From assembly GCF_014203235.1 (NCBI RefSeq), contig NZ_JACHIN010000008.1:176563-240562 (forward strand): DNA of 64,000 nt, written 5' to 3'. The first letter of the stretch is position 1, and the number at the start of each line of letters is the position of its first letter. The notes under the pieces were generated by a model, which ran no database searches, had not been told where the DNA came from, and worked only from the letters and a program-made list of their open reading frames with translations. Positions 26,070 through 36,141 of this stretch are shown here, one piece after another. A program made the position numbers and the translations under genes. The stretch is from Nonomuraea endophytica (GTDB taxonomy: Bacteria; Actinomycetota; Actinomycetes; Streptosporangiales; Streptosporangiaceae).

Positions 26070-27119
26070 CTAGGAGAAGTCATCCTCTATCTCCACGCCC
26101 TCCTGCTCCAGCGCCTCCCGGATCACCCGGAACGCCAGCCCGCCCGAGTACCCCTTGCGCGCCAGCATCCCCGCGAGCCGCCGGGTACGGACCTGAGGGT
26201 CGAGCCCCCGGGTGGAGGACAGCTTGCGATCGACCAGCCGGCGAGCGGTCTCCGCCTCCTGGTCGGGGTCAAGGCGTTCGACCGCGTCCTTGACCGTGTC
26301 GTTGTCGACGCCACGATGGCGAAGCTCCGCGGCCAGAGCCCGCCGGGCCAGGCCGCGACCGTGGTGCCGGGAGTCGACCCAAGCCTCCGCGAACGCCTCG
26401 TCGTTGATCAGCCCGAGCTCGGTGAACCGGTCGAGCACGGCATCGGCCGCCTCTTCCGGTATCTCCCGCTTGCGCAGGGCCTCGGCCAGCTGTGCCCGGG
26501 TCTTGGGCGCCAGTGTGAGCATCCGCAGGCAGACGGCCCGCGCCACCGCCTCGGGATTGGCCGGTGGCCCGGCGGCACCACTGCCCTCGTCCGGCCCGTC
26601 CGGCAGCCACCCGCCGCCCGAACCGTCCTCCGACCGTCGTCGGCCGCCACGTCCGGAGCCCTTGGAGCCCTTGGCCCCCCGCCCGGACCGCCCGCCACGC
26701 CGCGATCCCCGCTTCCCACCTCGTTCGGACTCCCCCGCGGGCTCGGCGAAGAACCCCCGGTCATGCCCCGCCGTGCCCGCCTCGGGCATGGACGGCTCAG
26801 GCCTGGGCGGCCCCTCTGGCGTGGGCGCCTTGGGCCTGGGCGGCGGCTCGGACCTGGGTGGTTCGGCCGGTACGTCAGGAGCTCCCCAACTGGTCCAGGG
26901 TGCCGGGCCACCGGGGGGTTCGTCGAAGACACCGGGCTCCGGCCCGGCAGGCGGGGTCGGCGGCTGCCGGGTGGCGCGTACCTCGTCCAGCGAGGCCGGC
27001 CAGCCGTCCGCGGGCTTGCCGCGACGGGCCGAGCCCTTGCCCCGGCCCCGCGCAGGACCGTCCGGCCAGGCGCCCCAGTCGTTGGGGTGAGGCGCCCGTG
27101 CCGGGTCGTCGTCGCTCAC
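26070..27119 (-). CDS. recX: RecX regulator with long low-complexity N-terminus
   Basis: The C-terminal 160 residues are a RecX domain of three-helix repeats. They run from AVCLRMLTLAPKTRAQLAEALRKREIP through LGLINDEAFAEAWVDSRHHGRGLARRALAAELRHRGVD to RLAGMLARKGYSGGLAFRVIREAL. RecX binds RecA filaments and limits strand exchange. The first 190 residues are unusual: a disordered Pro/Gly/Arg/Glu-rich region with basic runs (RGGRSGRGAKGSKGSGRGGRRR). Ordinary RecX proteins have about 150-200 residues, while this one has 349. It starts 11 bp after recA and is surely cotranscribed. Confidence 0.92.
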   Translation of the reverse strand: MSDDDPARAPHPNDWGAWPDGPARGRGKGSARRGKPADGWPASLDEVRATRQPPTPPAGPEPGVFDEPPGGPAPWTSWGAPDVPAEPPRSEPPPRPKAPTPEGPPRPEPSMPEAGTAGHDRGFFAEPAGESERGGKRGSRRGGRSGRGAKGSKGSGRGGRRRSEDGSGGGWLPDGPDEGSGAAGPPANPEAVARAVCLRMLTLAPKTRAQLAEALRKREIPEEAADAVLDRFTELGLINDEAFAEAWVDSRHHGRGLARRALAAELRHRGVDNDTVKDAVERLDPDQEAETARRLVDRKLSSTRGLDPQVRTRRLAGMLARKGYSGGLAFRVIREALEQEGVEIEDDFS

Positions 27120-27130
27120 GTGCCGACCGA

Positions 27131-28246
<1,116 letters not shown>

Positions 28247-28356
28247 GGGAACTCCCCTGAAGGGTCGTGGTCGGTCGGTCGAGTGAAAGCTACGGGCTGC
28301 CACCGACAATTTCCCGCCGTCGCCACGAAGTCGCGGTCCGGCGTGTTTCATAGTAG

Positions 28357-28372
28357 CCGAACGACTGTTCGA
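28357..28372. promoter_or_regulatory. SOS box (LexA site) of recA
   Basis: GAACGACTGTTC (28359-28370) is a perfect match to the actinobacterial/Gram-positive LexA consensus GAAC-N4-GTTC, flanked by C and G as in the mycobacterial form CGAAC-N4-GTTCG. It lies 113 bp before the recA start codon and 19 bp after the stop of the upstream gene, so DNA damage should induce recA-recX from here. Confidence 0.88.
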
Positions 28373-28388
28373 TCAACTCCGGAACACG

Positions 28389-29756
28389 CTACAACGAACC
28401 ACGTCGCCAAGGACCCGTGATGGCGAAGGTGATGCCCGGCGTCTGGATGTTGGCGAAAAGCCACTTCCCGCTGGGGTCGAAGACCGATCCGCACCACTCG
28501 GAGCCCCGGTAGTCCCCGGCCGGGACGCTCTTGCCTGGCACGCCGCCCTCCGGGATCACCACAGCGTTCTCCGCGAACGGGAAGATCTCGCCGTCCGTGG
28601 TGAGCCCGTGCAGATACTCGGCGCCGCTCCCGTCCTCGCACAGCACGATCCCGCCGCGCGGGCTCACGCAGATGTTGTCCGGGTTGTTCAGCACCGAGGC
28701 GTTCGGCGAGGCGAACAGCACGCGCATCTTGTCGCGCCGAAGGTCGTACTCGAACACCTGCCCCTGGCCCGCGGGCCCGCCGCTGGTGCTGACGATGTAG
28801 ATCTTGCGATGGTGGTACCAGGCGCCTTCGAGCCTGCGGAAGGAGGCGCCGCCCTTGGCGATCCCCTGATCCACCACGGAGGTCTCGCCGGGCCCCGGGT
28901 CCGGCTCGTCGATGGTCACCCACCCGATCTCCGGATAAACCGTCCCCGTCCCGTCGGCATAGGTCGTGTAGGGGCCGTCGCCGATGGTCAGCATCTCCAG
29001 CCTGCCGCCCCTGGCCAGTTTGCCGCGCACGCGCGGGCGGAAGCGGTAGAGCCCGCTGGGGGTGGCGTCCTCCGTCTCGTACACGTACCCGGTCGCGGGG
29101 TCCACCGCGACGGCCTCGTGCGAGAAACGCCCCATCGCCTTGTACGGCACCGCGTCCGAAACCCCGTCATGCGGCACCTCGAAGATGTACCCGTGCCGCA
29201 CCTCCCCGTTGACCAGCGTGGTCTCCTCGCACGACAGCCAGGTCCCCCACGGCGTGGGTCCGCCGGCGCAGTTGCGCACGGTTCCCGACAGCGAGGCCCA
29301 CGACGCCAGGAAGGCGCCCCTGCGGGTGTCGAAGGCGAGGTTGGTGGTGCCGCCGCCGGCCTGGGGGTCGTAGTTGGGCGAGAAGTAGGCGCCGGTCAGG
29401 TCGCCGACCTCGTGGTTGCGGACCAGGATGGTGGTGTGCGCGCCGCCGTACCGGAAACCCCATCGCGGGCGGAAGGCGGCCATTCCGTCGTGCAGGGCGG
29501 GGGTGGGGCGGCCGTCGGTCATGCGGTCGCCGGTCCAGCCGTGGGAGACGTAGGAGAAGCCTTCCGGCAGTTTGAGCAGTTCGAGACCGGTCGTGCGGTC
29601 GCGTACGGGACGGAGTGGGCCGTAGTCGACGCTGAACGGGTGTTTCACCATCGTCGTGGCGTCGGCCGTGCGCGCCGAGAGCGCGGCGAGCGGTCCGCCG
29701 GCGGCCGCGCCGATCGCCGCGGTGCGTAAGAAGCGGCGCCTGTCGATGCTTGTCAT
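28389..29756 (-). CDS. Tat-exported PhoX-like (DUF839) protein
   Basis: This 455-residue protein begins with a twin-arginine signal, RRRFLR (6-11), a hydrophobic stretch and a probable cut after ADA (33). The mature part is a beta-propeller of the PhoX/DUF839 family. Recognisable blocks are TTILVRNHEVGD, WGTWLSCEETT, FSHEAVAVDP, YETEDATPSGLYRF, NNPDNICVSPRGGIVLCEDG and RGSEWCGSVFDPSGKWLFANIQTPG. PhoX enzymes are calcium/iron phosphatases secreted under phosphate limitation, but many family members are of unproven activity. ATG 29756 has GGAGGG upstream. It is cofacial with recA, but the LexA box between them suggests a separate transcript. Confidence 0.85.
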   Translation of the reverse strand: MTSIDRRRFLRTAAIGAAAGGPLAALSARTADATTMVKHPFSVDYGPLRPVRDRTTGLELLKLPEGFSYVSHGWTGDRMTDGRPTPALHDGMAAFRPRWGFRYGGAHTTILVRNHEVGDLTGAYFSPNYDPQAGGGTTNLAFDTRRGAFLASWASLSGTVRNCAGGPTPWGTWLSCEETTLVNGEVRHGYIFEVPHDGVSDAVPYKAMGRFSHEAVAVDPATGYVYETEDATPSGLYRFRPRVRGKLARGGRLEMLTIGDGPYTTYADGTGTVYPEIGWVTIDEPDPGPGETSVVDQGIAKGGASFRRLEGAWYHHRKIYIVSTSGGPAGQGQVFEYDLRRDKMRVLFASPNASVLNNPDNICVSPRGGIVLCEDGSGAEYLHGLTTDGEIFPFAENAVVIPEGGVPGKSVPAGDYRGSEWCGSVFDPSGKWLFANIQTPGITFAITGPWRRGSL

Positions 29757-29907
29757 GGTTGCACCCTCCTCGCCGCCAGTGTCCGTCCGGCGACGCGGGG
29801 GTGTCACGTGCCTGAACCGATAGGACATTCCCGGGCATTGTGCCAGCCCTGTTGCCATGCCCCGTGAGCTGGGGAGATCCTGAGGAGAACGGTCGAAGGG
29901 CGGCGAC

Positions 29908-30180
29908 GTGGCGAGCACGTACACCGGGGAACGGCGCACCCATCTGGAGGCACTGGCCGAGCTGCTGCCCGCGCACGGGCTGGTGGGTCGCATGGTCGGC
30001 GGCGACGATCCGGTCCTGTGGGCCTGGCATCCGCGCAGCGGCAAGCAGACGATCATCTTCGCCACGCCCGCGCACCGGGGCTGGATGTTCCTGTGGTCGC
30101 CCGGCGGGCAGGGCAGCGCCGACGATCTGGATCAGACGGCCAGGTCGCTCAGGGACACACTGTCAGTGGAGCTTGGGTGA
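29908..30180 (+). CDS. Small conserved-looking hypothetical protein
   Basis: This 90-residue cytoplasmic protein with a GTG start opens with STYTGERRTHLEALAELLPAHGL. It then has VLWAWHPRSGKQTIIFATPAHRGWMFLWSPGGQ, an aromatic-rich core that looks like a real folded domain. I do not recognise a family. Its last 18 bases overlap the convergent DUF3046 gene. It is divergent from the PhoX-like gene, 151 bp apart. Confidence 0.6.
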   Translation: MASTYTGERRTHLEALAELLPAHGLVGRMVGGDDPVLWAWHPRSGKQTIIFATPAHRGWMFLWSPGGQGSADDLDQTARSLRDTLSVELG

Positions 30181-30357
30181 GACGCTCTCGACCTGGCAGA
30201 CGGCCCGCCAGACGGACTTGACGCTCTCGCCGTCGGCGAGCGCCTGCACGACCGTGCGACCGCCGAGCGGGGCCAGCACGTAGTCGTGGGCCCACGAGTC
30301 GGCGTACACGTCACCGAAGTGCACGCGCATCCTTCTCCAGAATTCGGTCAGGCGCAT
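30163..30357 (-). CDS. DUF3046 protein
   Basis: This 64-residue protein matches the actinobacterial DUF3046 pattern, MRLTEFWRRMRVHFGDVYADSWAHDYVL then LGGRTVVQALADGESVKSVWRAVC. The family is usually found near recA/recX, as here. Function unknown. Start ATG 30357 was chosen because MRLTEFW is the conserved beginning; a start 9 residues earlier is possible. Confidence 0.85.
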   Translation of the reverse strand: MRLTEFWRRMRVHFGDVYADSWAHDYVLAPLGGRTVVQALADGESVKSVWRAVCQVESVSPKLH

Positions 30358-30606
30358 GCACCAAGTATCGACGAGCTGAGGCATGGGTAAGACACCCGCA
30401 TGCCAAAGGCCTCCAAGTCTTCATCCCCCAGACCCCCCACATCCCCCAGGAAGCGGGCTCTTCGCGCTAAGCGCCGCCATCTGCTCGTCTTACTTCGCTC
30501 CGCCGTACAACAGGAGAAAGCAGATCGATCCGAACGGCACGCGGGAATCCGGCGCGAACCCCGTGCGGGCAGGCCGCGCACCCGGCGGGCGTCGCGGCGC
30601 TGACCG

Positions 30607-31095
30607 TCACATCACCCGCGAGCCGTACATCTCACCGAGATGGTCGGCGAGCAGCTCCAGCCTGGCGCCGTCCGGGTCTTTGAAGTAAATGGAGGCGCCG
30701 CTCTCGATCTGGTGCGGCACGCCGGCCATCTCCAGCTTCCCGCGCAGCCGTTCCCACGTCGCGGGGTCGACGGAGATCGCGATGTGGTGCAGACCGCCGA
30801 GCACTTCCTGGTACGGTCCGAGGTCGAGGCCGGGGAAGTCGAAGAAGGCCAGCAGGTTCCCGTTGCCGATGTCGAAGAAGAAGTGGTTGGAGCCGCGGTA
30901 GTCGCGGTTCTCGAAGATCTCCGTGAGCGGGAACTCCAGAAGCTCCTGGTAGAAGCGGATCGTCCGCTCCACGTCCGAGGAGACGAGCGCGAAGTGGTGC
31001 AGGCCGCGGGCGCTGCTGGACGGCCGGTGCGGTAAGAGGTACTTCTCTCTCAGCCGGTCCCGTTGCGCGTCGATGGCCGCGTGGTCGGTGGTCAC
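30607..31095 (-). CDS. VOC-family (glyoxalase/dioxygenase-fold) protein
   Basis: This is a 162-residue protein with the beta-alpha-beta-beta-beta repeats of the vicinal oxygen chelate family. Metal-ligand positions are visible in GLHHFALVSSDVERTIRFYQELL, GGLHHIAISVDPATWERL and the C-terminal YFKDPDGARLELLAD with its terminal glutamate. The family includes glyoxalases, extradiol dioxygenases and resistance proteins; the substrate is not readable. It is divergent from lhr, with 88 bp between start codons. Confidence 0.82.
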   Translation of the reverse strand: MTTDHAAIDAQRDRLREKYLLPHRPSSSARGLHHFALVSSDVERTIRFYQELLEFPLTEIFENRDYRGSNHFFFDIGNGNLLAFFDFPGLDLGPYQEVLGGLHHIAISVDPATWERLRGKLEMAGVPHQIESGASIYFKDPDGARLELLADHLGEMYGSRVM

Positions 31096-31183
31096 AGTCG
31101 GTGTATCTCCGTTTGGACGTCACTCAACCACCCCGAACGGCGGCAATGCGTTTTCTGTCGGTGCGGCGAGGCAGGATGTGCAC

Positions 31184-34100
31184 GTGAGCTCGCTAGCCCA
31201 TTTCAGCCCGCTGACCAGCCAATGGTTCACCGGCGCCTTCGTCGCGCCCACCGCCGCCCAGGAGGGGGCGTGGGCGTCCATCGCCCGTGGCGACAACACG
31301 CTCGTCGTGGCGCCGACCGGGTCGGGCAAGACGCTCGCCGCCTTCCTGTGGTCGCTCGACCGCCTGGCCACGCGCCCGCAGGAGGCCAAGGGCACCAAGG
31401 TGCTCTACGTCTCGCCGCTCAAGGCGCTGGCCGTCGACGTCGAGCGCAACCTGCGCGCGCCGCTGGCCGGCATGAAGCAGACGGCGCGGCGGCTGGGCCT
31501 GCCGGTGCCGGAGATCTCCGTGTCGATCAGGTCGGGCGACACGCCGGCCGACGAGCGGCGCAGGTTCGCCAGCAAACCCTCCGACATTCTCATCACCACG
31601 CCGGAGTCGCTGTTCCTGCTGCTGACCAGCCAGGCGCGGGAGGCGCTGCGCGGCGTCGAGACGGTGATCGTCGACGAAGTGCACGCGGTGGCGGCGACCA
31701 AGCGCGGCGCGCACCTGGCGCTCAGCCTCGAACGCCTCGACGCCCTGCTGGAGCGGCCCGCCCAGCGCATCGGGCTGTCGGCGACCGTGCGGCCGGTGAG
31801 CGAGGTGGCCGCCTTCCTGGGCGGCGCGCGCCCGGCCGCGGTGGTCCAGCCGCCGTCCGACAAGCGGATCGAGGTCGAGGTCGTCGTCCCCGTCGAGGAC
31901 ATGACGGAGATGGAGGCGCGCCCCGGCGAGCCGCAGGACGACTTCGCCGAGCCGGTCAACCGCTCGATCTGGCCGCATGTTGAAGACAAGCTGTTCGACC
32001 TGATCGAGGCCCACAGCTCCACGATCGTCTTCGCCAACTCGCGGCGGCTGGCCGAGCGCCTGTGCACCCGGCTCAACGAGCTGGCCTACGAGCGCGCGCA
32101 GGGCCCCGAGACGCTTGATCTGACCGGTTTCGACATGCCCGCGCAGATGATGGCGCAGGCCGGGGCGAGCAAGGGCGCGATCCCCGAGATCGTCCGCGCC
32201 CACCACGGCTCGGTCTCCAAGGAGGAGCGCGCCCAGATCGAGGAGGCGCTGAAGTCGGGCCGGCTGCCCGCCGTGGTCGCCACCTCCAGCCTGGAGCTGG
32301 GCATCGACATGGGCGCCGTCGACCTGGTCGCCTGCGTGGAGGCGCCGCCGAGCGTGGCCAGCGGGCTGCAGCGCATCGGCCGCGCGGGCCACCAGGTGGG
32401 CGCGGTCTCCCGGGGCGTCATCTTCCCGAAGTACCGCGGCGATCTGGTGCAGACCGCCGTCGTGGCCGAGCGCATGAAGGCGGGCCAGATCGAGGAGTTG
32501 CGCTATCCGCGCAACCCGCTCGACGTCCTGGCCCAGCAGATCGTGGCGATGACCGCGCTCGACGAGTGGACGGTCGACGAGCTCGAAGCTCTGGTACGGC
32601 AGGCGGCGCCGTACTCCACCCTCCCTCGCACGGCGCTGGAGGCGACGCTCGACATGCTCGCCGGCCGCTACCCGAGCGAGGAGTTCGCCGAGCTGCGCCC
32701 GCGCGTCGTGTGGGACCGCGTGACCGGCACCCTGCAGGGGCGGCCCGGCGCGCAGCGGCTGGCCGTCACCAACGGCGGCACGATCCCCGACCGCGGCCTG
32801 TTCGGCGTCTTCCTCGTCGGCGAGAAGGCCTCGCGGGTGGGCGAGCTGGATGAGGAGATGGTCTACGAGTCGCGCGTCGGCGACGTGTTCGTGCTGGGCG
32901 CGACCTCCTGGCGCATCGAGGACATCACCGCCGACCGCGTGCTGGTCTCCCCCGCGCCCGGCCAGCCGGGCAAGCTGCCGTTCTGGCACGGCGACACCGC
33001 CGGCCGTCCCGCCGAGCTGGGCAGGGCGATCGGCGAGTTCCTGCGCAAGCCCGAGGAGGAGCGGATGCGGGCGGCCGGGCTCGACGCGTTCGCCTCGGCG
33101 AACCTGCTGTCCTACCTGGCCGAGCAGCGCGAGGCCACCGGCTACGTCCCGGACGACCGCACGCTGCTGGTCGAGCGTTTCCACGACGAGCTGGGCGACT
33201 GGCGCGTGGTGATCCACTCCCCCTACGGCGCGCGCGTGCACGCCCCGTGGGCGCTGGCGATCAACCGGAGGCTGCGCGAGCGCTACGGCGTCGACGTGCA
33301 GGCGGTCCACTCCGACGACGGCATCGTGCTGCGCATCCCCGACACGCTGGCGGAGCCGCCCACCGACGTGGCCGCCTTCGACGCCGAGGAGATCGAGCAG
33401 CTCGTCACCGAGGAGCTGGGCGGTTCCGCGCTGTTCGCCGCGCGGTTCCGCGAGTGCGCGGGCCGGGCGCTGCTGCTGCCCAGGCGGGTGCCCGGCCGGC
33501 GCAGCCCGCTGTGGCAGCAGCGCCAGCGCGCCGCGCATCTGCTGGGCGTGGCCAGCCAATACGCCTCGTTCCCGATCGTGCTGGAGACCATGCGCGAGTG
33601 CCTGCAGGACGTCTTCGACGTGCCCGGCCTGGTGGCGCTCATGCGCGACATCGCCGCCAGGAAGGTGCGGGTGGTGGAGGTGGAGACCTCGCAGGCCTCG
33701 CCGTTCGCGGCCTCGCTGCTCTTCCACTACATCGGCGCGTTCATGTACGAAGGCGACGCCCCGCTGGCCGAGCGCCGCGCCCAGGCGCTGGCCCTCGACA
33801 CCTCCCTGCTGGCCGAACTGCTCGGCCAGGCCGACCTGCGCGAACTACTCGACCCCGACGTGATCGCCGACACCGAGCGGGAGCTGGCCCGGCTCGACCG
33901 GCCGCTGCGTGACCAGGAAGACCTCGCCGACCTGCTGCGTTCCCACGGTCCGCTGCTCGCCGCCGACGTCAGCGTGCGCGGCGGCGACCCCGCCTGGCTG
34001 ACCGCGCTCGAGAGCGCCCGCCGCGCCCTCCCGGTGCGGATCGCCGGCGAGGAGCAGTGGGTCGCGATCGAGGACGCCGCCCGGGTGCGCGACGCGCTCG

Positions 34101-35710
34101 GCGCGCCGCTGCCCGTCGGCGTCCCGCACGTCTTCCTCGAACCGGTCGCCGACCCCCTGGCCGACCTCGTGGCCAGACACGCCCGCACCCGCGGCCCCTT
34201 CCACGCCGGTACGGCTGCCGCCCGCTTCGGCCTAGGCGTCGCCGTGGTCACCGACGCGCTGCGGCGGCTGGCGACGACCGGGCGGGTGGTCAGCGGCGAG
34301 TTCCGTCCCGGCGGCCGGGGGGAGGAGTGGTGCGACTCGGGCGTCCTGCGGATGTTGCGGCGCAGGTCGCTGGCCCGGCTGCGCAAGGAGGTCGAACCGG
34401 TCTCACCCGAGACTTTGGGTCGTTTCCTGCCCGCCTGGCATGGCATCACCTCCCCCGGCCCCGGTCCTGGGCGTGACGGCGGTGGCGCGGCGCGGGCGAT
34501 GGATGCCCTGGTCGGCGCGCTCGACCAGTTGCAGGGGGCGGCGGTCCCGGCCTCGGCTCTGGAGACGCTCATGCTTCCGGCCCGCGTCCCCGGTTACTCG
34601 CCCGCGCTGCTCGACGAGCTGACGGCGGCCGGCGAGGTGATCTGGTCAGGCCAGGGTTCGCTGCCCGGCGGCGACGGCTGGATCTCCCTCTACTTCACCG
34701 ACACGGCTCCCCTCCTCATGCCGGAACCCGCCGAGATCACCCTGACGCCGCTGCACGAGCAGATCCTCGGGGCGCTCGGCGGGGGTGGCGCGTTGTTCTT
34801 CCGCGGGTTGTCCGATCAGCTGGGGTCGCTGGATGACGGGGCGCTGGCCACCGCGCTGTGGGACCTGGTGTGGGCGGGGCGGGTCTCCGGCGACACGCTG
34901 GCCCCGATGCGCGCCGCCCTGGGCACCGGGCGTCCCGCGCACCGGCCGGCGACGAACCGGCGGCGGCGGGCCGTACTGCCCAGCCGGAGCGGGCCGCCCA
35001 CGGTCGCCGGGCGCTGGTGGCTGCTGCCCGCCCCCTCCGACCAGCCGGCCCAGCGGGCTCAGGCACAGGCCGAGGTCATGCTCGAACGCCACGGGGTCGT
35101 CACCAGGGGCGCCGTCACCTCGGAGCGCCTGCCCGGTGGGTTCACGCCTATTTACCAGGTGCTGCGGGCGTACGAGGAGAGCGGGCGCTGCCGCCGCGGC
35201 TACTTCGTGGAGGGGCTGGGCGGCGCCCAGTTCGCGTTGCCCGGCGCGGTCGACCGGATGCGCGCGATGTCCGCCGAACCCGAGCCCCGCCCCGAACCCC
35301 TGTCCGGCCCGCACGTCGATGCGCGCCGCGGGTCAGAAGCCGAGCGGGCCCGGCGCGCGGTGGTCCTGGCCGCCGCCGACCCCGCCAATCCCTACGGCGC
35401 GGCCCTCCCCTGGCCCGCGCATCCCGGCGGCCACAAACCAGGCCGGAAGGCGGGCGCGCTGGTGGTGCTGGTGGACGGGCACCTGGCGCTTTACGTGGAG
35501 CGGGGCGGCACGACGCTGCTCTCCTTCGCCGACGACACCCGGCTGCAGCCTGCCGTGGACGCGCTGGCTCTTGCGGTGCGGGATGGGGCGTTGGGCAAGC
35601 TGACGGTGGAGCGGGCCGACGGCGGCCACATCAACGACTCGCCACTGGCGGCCGCCCTGGAGTCCGCCGGATTCCACCCGACTCCCCGGGGGTTGCGGCT
35701 GCGCGCCTGA
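31184..35710 (+). CDS. lhr: Lhr-type large ATP-dependent helicase
   Basis: This 1508-residue superfamily 2 helicase, a 3'-5' DNA translocase, is associated with DNA repair in mycobacteria. It has Walker A APTGSGKT (43-50), the motif II box DEVH (164-167) and the HHGSVSKEER and QRIGRAGHQVG motifs. The winged-helix and Lhr-specific core end at about residue 860, and a long C-terminal Lhr-CTD follows with a final acidic/basic tail. Length is that of full-size actinobacterial Lhr. GTG 31184 was preferred because AGGA lies 7 bases before it; GTG 31178 is the alternative. The nei2 glycosylase gene that often follows lhr in mycobacteria is absent. Confidence 0.93.
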   Translation: MSSLAHFSPLTSQWFTGAFVAPTAAQEGAWASIARGDNTLVVAPTGSGKTLAAFLWSLDRLATRPQEAKGTKVLYVSPLKALAVDVERNLRAPLAGMKQTARRLGLPVPEISVSIRSGDTPADERRRFASKPSDILITTPESLFLLLTSQAREALRGVETVIVDEVHAVAATKRGAHLALSLERLDALLERPAQRIGLSATVRPVSEVAAFLGGARPAAVVQPPSDKRIEVEVVVPVEDMTEMEARPGEPQDDFAEPVNRSIWPHVEDKLFDLIEAHSSTIVFANSRRLAERLCTRLNELAYERAQGPETLDLTGFDMPAQMMAQAGASKGAIPEIVRAHHGSVSKEERAQIEEALKSGRLPAVVATSSLELGIDMGAVDLVACVEAPPSVASGLQRIGRAGHQVGAVSRGVIFPKYRGDLVQTAVVAERMKAGQIEELRYPRNPLDVLAQQIVAMTALDEWTVDELEALVRQAAPYSTLPRTALEATLDMLAGRYPSEEFAELRPRVVWDRVTGTLQGRPGAQRLAVTNGGTIPDRGLFGVFLVGEKASRVGELDEEMVYESRVGDVFVLGATSWRIEDITADRVLVSPAPGQPGKLPFWHGDTAGRPAELGRAIGEFLRKPEEERMRAAGLDAFASANLLSYLAEQREATGYVPDDRTLLVERFHDELGDWRVVIHSPYGARVHAPWALAINRRLRERYGVDVQAVHSDDGIVLRIPDTLAEPPTDVAAFDAEEIEQLVTEELGGSALFAARFRECAGRALLLPRRVPGRRSPLWQQRQRAAHLLGVASQYASFPIVLETMRECLQDVFDVPGLVALMRDIAARKVRVVEVETSQASPFAASLLFHYIGAFMYEGDAPLAERRAQALALDTSLLAELLGQADLRELLDPDVIADTERELARLDRPLRDQEDLADLLRSHGPLLAADVSVRGGDPAWLTALESARRALPVRIAGEEQWVAIEDAARVRDALGAPLPVGVPHVFLEPVADPLADLVARHARTRGPFHAGTAAARFGLGVAVVTDALRRLATTGRVVSGEFRPGGRGEEWCDSGVLRMLRRRSLARLRKEVEPVSPETLGRFLPAWHGITSPGPGPGRDGGGAARAMDALVGALDQLQGAAVPASALETLMLPARVPGYSPALLDELTAAGEVIWSGQGSLPGGDGWISLYFTDTAPLLMPEPAEITLTPLHEQILGALGGGGALFFRGLSDQLGSLDDGALATALWDLVWAGRVSGDTLAPMRAALGTGRPAHRPATNRRRRAVLPSRSGPPTVAGRWWLLPAPSDQPAQRAQAQAEVMLERHGVVTRGAVTSERLPGGFTPIYQVLRAYEESGRCRRGYFVEGLGGAQFALPGAVDRMRAMSAEPEPRPEPLSGPHVDARRGSEAERARRAVVLAAADPANPYGAALPWPAHPGGHKPGRKAGALVVLVDGHLALYVERGGTTLLSFADDTRLQPAVDALALAVRDGALGKLTVERADGGHINDSPLAAALESAGFHPTPRGLRLRA

Positions 35711-36141
35711 CCGGGACCGCGGGTTCCCAGCCTCCGCCTGCGCGTGTGACCGGCGAGACGGTTGTCGCCTGGGCCCTGCGAGGCTGCCGTCGCCTGCGCT
35801 TTTGGAGGGGCAGGCGGTCTCGGCCTCGCTGCGGCCGACGCCGGTTGTCGCCTGCGTCTGTGTGCCGGGGCCGGGAAGGCACCGTGCTTGGTTGGGCGTG
35901 TGTGCGCAAGACCGGGTCATGTGCGTGCGCTTGACCCGGCTCTTGGCGCGCGGGCGTGAGGTGCGGCAGTGGGGGTGCGGGCGTGCGGCGCGGCCTTGGG
36001 GTGCCACCGTGGAGCAGGGCCGTGAGGTGTGGGCATGGGGTGTGGGCGGGTCGGTGTGGTGTTGGGGCTGGTCAGGGGGTGGTGGGGGCGGGCTCAGGAT
36101 GGTGACGTTGCCGTAAGGGTTGAAATGGGTATAAACCACTC
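35711..36141. other. Gap after lhr without a gene
   Basis: These 431 bp contain only short overlapping frames of poor composition. The right half is strongly G-rich on the plus strand, and the far right end holds a promoter (36108-36135). No repeat or hairpin stands out. Confidence 0.5.
36108..36135 (+). promoter_or_regulatory. Probable promoter giving a leaderless transcript
   Basis: TTGCCG (36108) and TATAAA (36130) are 16 bp apart, a good sigma-70-type pair in otherwise GC-rich DNA. The GTG start codon of the next gene begins 7 bases after the -10 box, where transcription is expected to start, and no ribosome binding site is present. Leaderless mRNAs starting at GTG/ATG are common in actinobacteria. 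Confidence 0.65.

Noticed and set aside
30400..30603. Possible 67-residue basic protein
   Set aside because: Arg/Ser-rich without start signal; competing frames on the opposite strand; composition typical of non-coding GC-rich DNA.
31193..33727. 844-codon minus-strand frame opposite lhr
   Set aside because: Antisense shadow of low-complexity composition; the helicase frame carries all motifs.
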